A stretch of DNA of 64,000 nucleotides from Quercus robur (taxonomy: Eukaryota > Streptophyta > Magnoliopsida > Fagales > Fagaceae), in contig NC_065535.1 in assembly GCF_932294415.1 (NCBI RefSeq), forward strand, positions 88,862,862 to 88,926,861, given 5' to 3'. This document shows, one piece after another, positions 57,201 through 64,000 of the stretch. Positions within the stretch are counted from its first letter, which is position 1, and each line of letters starts with the position of its first letter. Position numbers and translations under genes: made by a program. The notes under the pieces were generated by a model that worked only from the letters and a program-made list of their open reading frames with translations, was not told where the DNA came from and searched no databases.

Positions 57201-60200
57201 TTGTACAAATTATATCAAAAAGTTCATGGTATCCTAACGGCAAGGACACGCACGTTCCCACCATTCGGCTCAAGTTCGACCCATAGTGAGTGCTTTTTTT
57301 TTTTTTTTTTTTTTTTTTATAACCAAAACTACGTCGTTTTGGGTTTGCTTTATAAACCTACTAACCCTATTTTTCAGCATTTGTCTCTCACTTCAGTAGC
57401 AGTCGTTCTCCCCTTTACCTCTACAGTCATTCTCTTCCTCCCCTTTAGTATCATCCATGGCCGACCGCACCGACTCCGATTCCCGCCGCCACAACCACCA
57501 CCTCTTTGTCATGCTGCCGCCCCAGCAGATCTCCAAAGGTCTTGTTTCGTGTTCCAATTCTCCGAAGCTTCAATCTTGTTCGTTTTCAATTCTTTCTCGC
57601 CGTGACTCTCGGTTCCGCACAAAACCCTAGCTTAGCTGAGTGATGCGAGCTGTTCTTGTTGGTTTTACTGTATAGAAAAATGCGTCCCCCTGTTGATGTG
57701 AATAATTATAGGCGTTGAGTTTAGGTTTCTTGAACTTAGGGTTTTGGTTTGTATAAGGTAATGTGTTTCGCTATTATTGTTTTGATTCTTGGAACGAAGA
57801 GGAAAATAATCTTCCTTTGAAATAGTTAGTTACTGATACTTGCATTAGCTTTAAAAAAAAAAAAGCAATTTTATATTTTTTTGAGTTTTTTAATTTATTT
57901 CAAAAGTGTAAAGAGGCTTTTTTTTTTTTTTTTTTTCCTGCTTCTTTATTTCTCTTTTTAGTTATTGTTTCTATCTAACTATTTTATTCTCACGTAATTA
58001 TTATAGATTAGATAAATATGATATGACCAAGTAGCTATGCAAGGTGGGATCGATGGGACTTTGTTCTAGAACTCTAGGCAAGATTCACGTTACCCACACC
58101 TTATTCGGTTGCCCCTTTCACTTTGTTTTTATACTACTATTTGTTTTATATATATATATATATATATGAGAATGTGACACACCCTTTTGAGTGTCAATCC
58201 TAGCTGATAATGCACCTTATTGCGTGGAGCCTAAGTGTGACATATATAAAAGTGTCACTGTTTTAAGGTCCAAACTTAATGAGATGGGTGATTGGATATT
58301 TTGATAGAACTTTCATAGTTGCTTTCACATTTTCCTCTTGATCAGGTTTTTTAGCACACAAAAAAAATAAATAAATAAAGGTACCCCATATAGTTGTAGA
58401 GTCGTGACAAATATATATGATGTCTGACAGTTACTAGAAAAAAATTATATTTAAAAACAAAAAATAATAAAAATAAATAAATAATTAAAAAGATTGTGGT
58501 TTCTTGAATTAACACGGGTCATATATAAGATTTATTAGGAAACCCATTAATTTTGCTTTCCTTGTTTTTTTGTTTTGACTTTTGAATTTGTAATGGGCAT
58601 CAGCATCATCACTTGTTACTTTCAAGCAACCATGGTTATATGAGGATATAATTTTGCTTAGCTACTACAGTCGGTGCATGAACATGAATATCACTAACAT
58701 ATATGTGACTTTCCAATTCTTCAATTTGCTTTGATGAATGTTTGCCACATATTTAATGCCTTTTTTATTCCCCTGCAGCCTATTCTAGTCTATATGTCCA
58801 AGGTGGATGGGAGCTTCAAGTTTAGCCCAATTAGTGTTAATTTTTTAACAGAGATTACAAAGGTTTTCTTTGCTATTACTATGCTCTTGCTTTAGGTACA
58901 TTTGAAACTTCTTTATCTATTTTTATTTGTTATTCCTACAAGAACATATATATATTGAGCTTCACAAGTAAGGCAAACTACTTTATTGACAGGAAGATCT
59001 TGAGTTGATTGAGTTATTGTTGTTCCTTAATGTTGTTGGGTTCTAGCATATGATGGAGATGGTAGTGCAGTTTGTTTTTGTTTTTGTTTTTGTGTGTGTG
59101 TGTGTGAGAGAGAGAGAGTGAGAGGATTTGGTGGGTTGGGGAAGGGAGAGAAAGGTTTGATTTGATAGTTGGAATAACTTTTTCATAGCCTATTTTATCT
59201 TGGGGGCAGATTTTAGAAAATCCATTATGTTACATATCTTAAAGGGCAAGAGGTTTTATTTTTCTTGGTGAGGTTTTTGTTGATTTTCCAGGCAAGGAAT
59301 CAAAAAGTTGGGGAGAAGCCTCTTCTCTCAATTTCCACATTCGTGTAGGTAATAGTCTGTCATTGTTATCACCCAATTTATGTTTTTAAAATTTTGAAGT
59401 AAGACCGCCTTTGAAAAAAGGCTATTCATATGTTGCCAAAGTCTTAGGTTTTAGATGTGAAATATTTTAATAACAATGAATTTAACCATGCTTTTGCAAG
59501 TTTCAGATTTATTGATGGAGAAGATAACTGTTTAGAATTAGAGTTCTGCATTTGGGGTGTTATATAGTATTACATTGCGCATTGCAAATTGTGGTTGACC
59601 TTGGATTCACAAATTATTAACAAGGGAACTAAAATGATATTTAATAATGGATATGTGAATGAATATTTGCTGGATGTAAATATGAATTTCTCAATATGGC
59701 TGCAATGGAAGGCAACATGAGGTTTCCCTTTTTTATACAGTCTCCAATTGTATTGGACTCCTTAGGTGCCAAGTTCCAGAAGTAATCAAGCATCATTTTG
59801 ATGGTGATGAAATCAGTTTTGTAGTTACGAGTTAAAAGAAGTTATTGCTGTGCCTTTTAATTTTTCCTGCACAGAAAATTGTAGATATTTGTTCCCACTT
59901 ACTATCTGCTATATATGAAGCTCAACAACATAGATCTTTGACATGGATATAAGATGATGGGTTTGGTAAACTCTGCATGATTGGCCAGTGTTGTTTGTTG
60001 GGCCTTTTTATAGGCTTCTAAGCAATGAAACTGTGGTAGATTTGTCCTGTAAAACTTATGGTAGTGTAAGGCCAGTTGATTCCTTGAATGAGTCATTAAT
60101 CCATCAATAGAGAAAAGCATCACTTGTTGGTGACAGTCTGCAATCTTGCAAATTCTTTAGTCAGGCTTAATTCTTTCTGCAAGGGTTTTCCCCTACCTCT

Positions 60201-60500
60201 TTGCATGTCATGATATTGTAGTACTTAGATTTTGAGTGATCTTTTTCAGTTTGGTCTACTTAGTCTCTAATTTGAAATTCGGATTTTTATATTTAAAAAA
60301 ATATTCTCATCCTGTGTATTTGTCACCCATTTTCGACTTAGCATGTTGCTTACTTTGACATCTCACACCTGGAGACCTCTAATTTCAGAATGATGTTTTC
60401 TTATTCTTGCAGGCAGCTCGAAACAATGTGCTTCTTGCTGTTCCAGCACTTCTTTATGCTATTAATAACTATCTAAAGTTCACAATGCAGGTAAGATTCC
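57201..60500 (+). pseudogene. captured 5' part of a CMP-sialic acid/UDP-galactose transporter-like gene
   Basis: Three exons of a plant Golgi/ER nucleotide-sugar transporter are clear, each with GT-AG borders: 58779-58895 ([20 protein letters not shown], then [18 protein letters not shown]), 59292-59348 (ARNQKVGEKPLLSISTFV) and 60413-60490 ([20 protein letters not shown], then LKFTMQ). They match consecutive exons of the UTR6/CMP-sialic acid transporter group. Exons 58779 and 59292 each end in TAG where the family has Gln (CAG), so the product would be cut short. All downstream exons (most membrane helices) are absent. Upstream, ATGGCCGACCGCACC at 57457 opens a short frame in a leader-like CT-rich region. 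It does not look like the family's N-terminus and may come from a second gene. Introns are retained, so capture was from DNA, not from mRNA. Confidence 0.85.
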
Positions 60501-61440
60501 TATATAGGTCCTCTTACCATATGTTTACACTTTTAGATAGCATGTCTATCTCTCTTTTTATCTATCTGTACAATATAATTTAATAATTTTTTTTGAATAT
60601 AGACTTGATTATTTTGCAAGCTTTGTATGTCAATACCATGCATAGATCGGTGCTTGGAAGTGTTGGCCACCTAGGTTGTCTTTTTTGGGCTAAGAGTCTG
60701 GGTGTGTTAGCACTGCAATGGCAGTATTCTAGATGCTCAATGGCTTAGGTTTGTTGGTTTGGAGATAGAATAATCTGAGTAAAGAGACTGGACTGCTGCA
60801 AATAGCAAATGAAAAAGAAATAGAGAGAGAGGAGAAAGATCAACTTGGTATCACCTTAGGGTTCTTGTGCATCACACCTAAGTGATGGGTGCATCATGTA
60901 TCAAACAAGCAGCTGGGTTTTCCATCCTTTTTCTTAACTGCTGAAATATCAATAAACTATATATAGGCATCCACCTATGCAGCTTTGGGACCAAGTTTCT
61001 TAAAGTTAATTGAGCATGCAATTAAAGTGCATCCAAAATGGCCCACAATTGAAGTTAATTTATTTTAAATCTCTAACTTGTGTGGCTTTTGCCATATGTC
61101 TTTAAGTAAGAATCATAAGTTGGATTATGTATACTACATGTGTCCAAATTTTTTGCAGTTGTTTTGTCTGTTGCATTCATTTAGATACCTAACATACCAT
61201 CCTTTTCATGTCCCAGTTCTTGGTCATTTGTTGTTTGTTTGAAGCATAAATTGATAGATATGTTCCAGTATTTAACAGCATGATGTTCATCTCTTAGCAT
61301 TGTGTTACCTGTCTTCTGGTAAATCTGATTTCTAATTAAAAGTCTCTACGGCCTTGATTTTAGAGTGTTTATTTTTTACCTTCATCCACTTTGTGAGATC
61401 TAGACTTTTTGAATTCCACAATAGGTGTTCAAATATTGTT
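60501..61440. other. rest of the captured intron inside the CACTA element
   Basis: It begins with the donor GTAAGA at 60491 and reads as intron-like DNA. The next transporter exon (expected to start LYFNPATVKML) is not present before the subterminal array. Confidence 0.6.
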
Positions 61441-61447
61441 GCAACCC

Positions 61448-61455
<8 letters not shown>

Positions 61456-61489
<34 letters not shown>

Positions 61490-61985
61490 ACCTATACCAG
61501 CGCTTTTGAAAGCGCTGGCATAGGTCCTTTTAAATTATACTGATTCAAGACCTATACCAACGCTTTTGAAAGCGCTGGTATAGGCCTTTTAAATTTTATT
61601 CATTCAAGACCTATACCAGCGCTTTTGAAAGCGCTGGTATAGGTCTTGAATCAGTATAATTTAAAAGGACCTATGCCAACGCTTTTAAAAGCGCTGGCAT
61701 AAGTAGTACCTATTCCAGCACTTTTAAAAGCGCTGGTATAGGTTATATTCACATTTTCGTAAAGGCTGTCCCGGCACAAGTAAAAATGCCGGAACAGGGT
61801 CTAAAAAGCGCCGGGACCTATCCCAGCACTTTTGAAAAGCGCTGGTACAGGTCCGGCGACCCTATTCCGACATTCAAACCGCGGCGGTTTGAAGCGCCAG
61901 GAAAAAAAACGCCGGGATAGGAATTTTGACCCTATCCCAGCGCTTTTGGGGCTATCCCAGCACTTTTCAAAACGCTGGGATAGCC
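61456..61985. repeat. right subterminal repeat array of the CACTA element
   Basis: It follows a poly-A tract (61452-61488). About ten CCAGCGCTTTT..AAGCGCTGG palindromes are mixed with GACCTATACC and GGTATAGG words. They mirror the left array but use GGTATAGGTC more often than GGGACAGGTC. Confidence 0.85.
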
Positions 61986-62004
61986 CTATTTTTTTGTAGT
62001 GAAA

Positions 62005-62585
62005 TGATTTATCTTCCGCAGCCCAAAAGGCAGAAGACAAGGATTGGACAAGTTGGTGCTTTGCGACCTAGCCTCAAATCGTGTCACAATGGTTGGTCTT
62101 ACTCTTCCCAAGCTCAGTAAAATCAATAGGTATGGATCAATGCCGTATTCCCAATATTACAATTGTTGGCTTCTGGTGTTCCTGGAAGCCCAAACTCTCT
62201 TTGAAGATATTCAACTAATGACGAGGGAGATAGTTGATTTTGTAGGCCAAAGAGGTGGCGTCGTAGTATATATTATACTAGAATACCGCACTAATTCTGA
62301 GCTCGAGTCTAATAATTCCCCTAGGCCTCCTATGTTTTACGGAGGACTTTTATTAAGCTCTAAATCAAAGAGAGATTGACAGAGTGATTTTAATAACGAT
62401 AAAAGAAGAAGACTCTAATTTCTTCAGTGAAATTAAACTTGCTTTATACCCCTTTTTTACAATTTTTTTTTTTTTTTTGATTGATAGATTACTGTGAGAC
62501 GAAAAAAAAAGTGCATGTACCGAGCGTTAATACATGAGGTTAATTTTCAACCAATTTTCCCTTCACTCTTGGAAATATTATGGTT
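62005..62585. other. DNA flanking the CACTA element
   Basis: A short open frame (62044-62379) shows no domain that I know. A poly-T run is at 62463-62478. Nothing further is supported. Confidence 0.4.
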
Positions 62586-62589
62586 AGTG

Positions 62590-63100
62590 ATCTAAACCGA
62601 TTATAAGCTCATGTAAATTAACCTTGGATTATTCTATGGTTAGCACGCCTAAGGTTAATCTAGTGTTCTTTTAGTATATAAACCCTACATTTGGTTTATT
62701 ATAACAGAAGAGTTTACTATTGTGGATATAGGCAATTAGGCTAAATCACATAAACATTCGAGTTTACTTTCTCTTTCATACTTCTACTCATCACTCAATC
62801 ATTTAATATCTCTAACATGGTATGAGAACCAGCCTTCTACAACATGACACGTGTGTTTTTAGCATAGGTGGTCCAAACTAATTGTAGGTTCATATACTTG
62901 TAAAAAAGCAAATTTACTTTGGATTAGTCTATGGAATTAGCCTAAGGTTAGTCTGGATATTACCTAGTATATATGTAAGTCTTACATTGAATTCAATGTA
63001 ACACAAGAGTTTAATAGTAAATATATACCCATCAACTTTTACGTTTGTTCTCTCTTTTATGCTTTCACTCGTCACTCAATCATTCAACAACTTTGATACT
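62590..63100 (+). mobile_element. possible miniature LTR element (TRIM-like), decayed
   Basis: Two related stretches, about 62590-62816 and 62860-63095, share ATTAGTCTATGG, CCTAAGGTTAATCT, AGTATATA, ACAGAAGAGTTTA and CACTCAATCATT in the same order. Between them TGGTATGAGAACC (62818-62830) resembles the primer-binding site TGGTATCAGAGCC right after an ACA end. Two LTR-like repeats around a primer site with almost no internal region would be a TRIM. Similarity is modest and the outer ends are not fixed. Confidence 0.4.
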
Positions 63101-63319
63101 CAATTTAAAATAAAAATTAACAACTATGAAATTTAATTAGAATATAACAATTTCTCAACAAAAATTATTTCAGATCATTCACTCAAAGAATCATTCACAT
63201 TTGATTATAAAATATTTACAGATCAGAAGAAGAAGATTAGAAATTGGTCTAGCAATATTTATATGCATTGTCATCTATGTTAGATTCTTTTTGGAAGAAA
63301 ACAAAATCTAGGTTAGATT

Positions 63320-63488
63320 TGGCCAAAATGGGCTTTTGCCCTTTCTTATTAAAAAATCCAGCAAAATACCCCACGTCTAAAACTAATTAGGGAAATGTAC
63401 TTGTTTTGAAACTCGATTTTCTAAAAATCAAGTTTCAAATGTAAAACTCGATTTTTGGAACATCGAGTTATAGCGAATGTGGACTTAG

Positions 63489-63521
<33 letters not shown>

Positions 63522-63764
63522 TTTTTTGGAACTCGAGTTCCAAATTTTTTTTTTTTTTTTTTTTTAATTTTCAATTCGCTATAACTCGATTGTCCAAAAA
63601 TCGAGTTTTAAATTGAAACTCGATTGTCCAAAAATCGAGTTTTAAATTGAAACTCGATTTTTAGAAAATCAAGTTTCAAAAAAGAAGTATTTCCCTAATT
63701 AGTTTCAGATATGGGACATTTTGCTGAATTTTTTAAAAAGTAAGGGCAAAGGCCCATTTTCTCT
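63320..63764. mobile_element. foldback MITE of Mutator type
   Basis: It is flanked by an exact 9-bp duplication GGTTAGATT (63311-63319 and 63765-63773). The two arms are inverted copies over nearly the whole 445 bp: AAAATGGGCTTTTGCCC at the left against GGGCAAAGGCCCATTTT at the right. Inner words AACTCGATTTT/AAAATCGAGTTT repeat on both sides of a poly-A/poly-T centre (63490-63565). It has no coding capacity. Confidence 0.85.
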
Positions 63765-64000
63765 GGTTAGATTCATTAAAAAGCTTTCAGACATTCGGTG
63801 GAAATATTAATTAAACAAACAGAACTTCTCATTTCATGTGGACTAGTTAAACTAATTAAAAAGCTAATTCGTATCACTTTTGCATGTATAGTAGTACAAT
63901 TATATAAAACTACAAGTGGTTGGGAATATTAAAACGTTCCTCAGTACTCCTAGACACTCCTTCAAAACTTTATTCCCAAAATACTCAAAATTTATGTGTA

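Larger units (their letters stand above)
55508..62001 (+). mobile_element. CACTA transposon, non-autonomous, with captured gene fragment (Pack-CACTA)
   Basis: The ends are CACTACAAAAAAAT at 55508 and its exact complement ATTTTTTTGTAGTG ending at 62001. A 3-bp duplication AAA flanks it (55505-55507 and 62002-62004). Dense subterminal palindromes lie inside both ends. The length is 6494 bp. No TNPD/TNPA-type transposase motif is seen. Instead the interior holds exons of a nucleotide-sugar transporter gene with their introns. Confidence 0.9.

Noticed and set aside
62044-62379. 111-residue frame after the CACTA element
   Set aside because: No motif or start context that supports a gene.

Overview
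This window looks like nuclear DNA of a flowering plant, most likely a woody eudicot. It is AT-rich, its real genes have introns or spliced leaders, and most of it is nested, decayed transposable elements of plant families (Ty3/gypsy Tat, Copia-type, BED-finger hAT, CACTA, Mutator-like and Helitron). I cannot name the species. I saw no bacterial operons, CRISPR, rRNA or tRNA genes.

Three gene-like loci look cellular. Two are intact tandem paralogues of the plant DUF4220/DUF594 membrane-protein family (16535-18433 and 31153-33057). Each has a leader exon and a long intron in the 5' UTR. A third copy survives only as a 3' stub (7075-7247), cut by a hAT element that itself carries a Ty3/gypsy element. 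The flanks of the three copies can be aligned for kilobases, so this is an old tandem segmental duplication. The paralogues therefore act as empty-site controls for several insertions. Between copies B and C, on the minus strand, lies a short DREB2-type AP2/ERF gene (24016-24630) with its own TATA box.

Layout: 1-4907 is the body of a Tat-lineage gypsy element (protease, RT, RNase H, integrase, then six 82-bp tandem repeats). 4908-7074 is the 3' part of a hAT. 7075-8500 is the third DUF4220 stub and its flank. 8500-16534 is intergenic DNA plus the copy B leader, with a Helitron-like insert (12556-13361) and a 1.4-kb block between 96-bp direct repeats. 16535-21589 is copy B and its flank. 21590-24007 is a second hAT type next to the DREB gene. 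24016-31152 is the DREB gene and the copy C leader, with a duplicated leader exon and a CACTA-like scrap. 31153-33930 is copy C and a hAT MITE. 34494-35159 is a solo Copia-type LTR.

35884-55404 is a nest. An outer hAT with an 8-bp target duplication contains a Copia-type LTR element (37542-44752) with gag and a plant 'Transposase_32'-like ORF but no pol. It also contains a second hAT of the same family (45406-50763, 8-bp duplication) and a Mutator-like element with 300-bp terminal inverted repeats, a 9-bp duplication and a gene-like ORF inside (52507-54189). 55508-62001 is a complete non-autonomous CACTA element. Between its subterminal palindrome arrays it carries exons of a CMP-sialic acid/UDP-galactose transporter gene (a Pack-CACTA). 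The window ends with a possible miniature LTR element and a foldback Mutator-type MITE (63320-63764).

Most premature stops in these elements are the kind made by C-to-T or G-to-A change (CAG to TAG, CGA to TGA, TGG to TAG or TGA), as expected from long cytosine methylation. The hAT ends, both Mutator-type elements, the solo LTR and the CACTA were delimited by reading their terminal repeats and target duplications directly. Protein family names come from recognising motifs by eye, with no database search.
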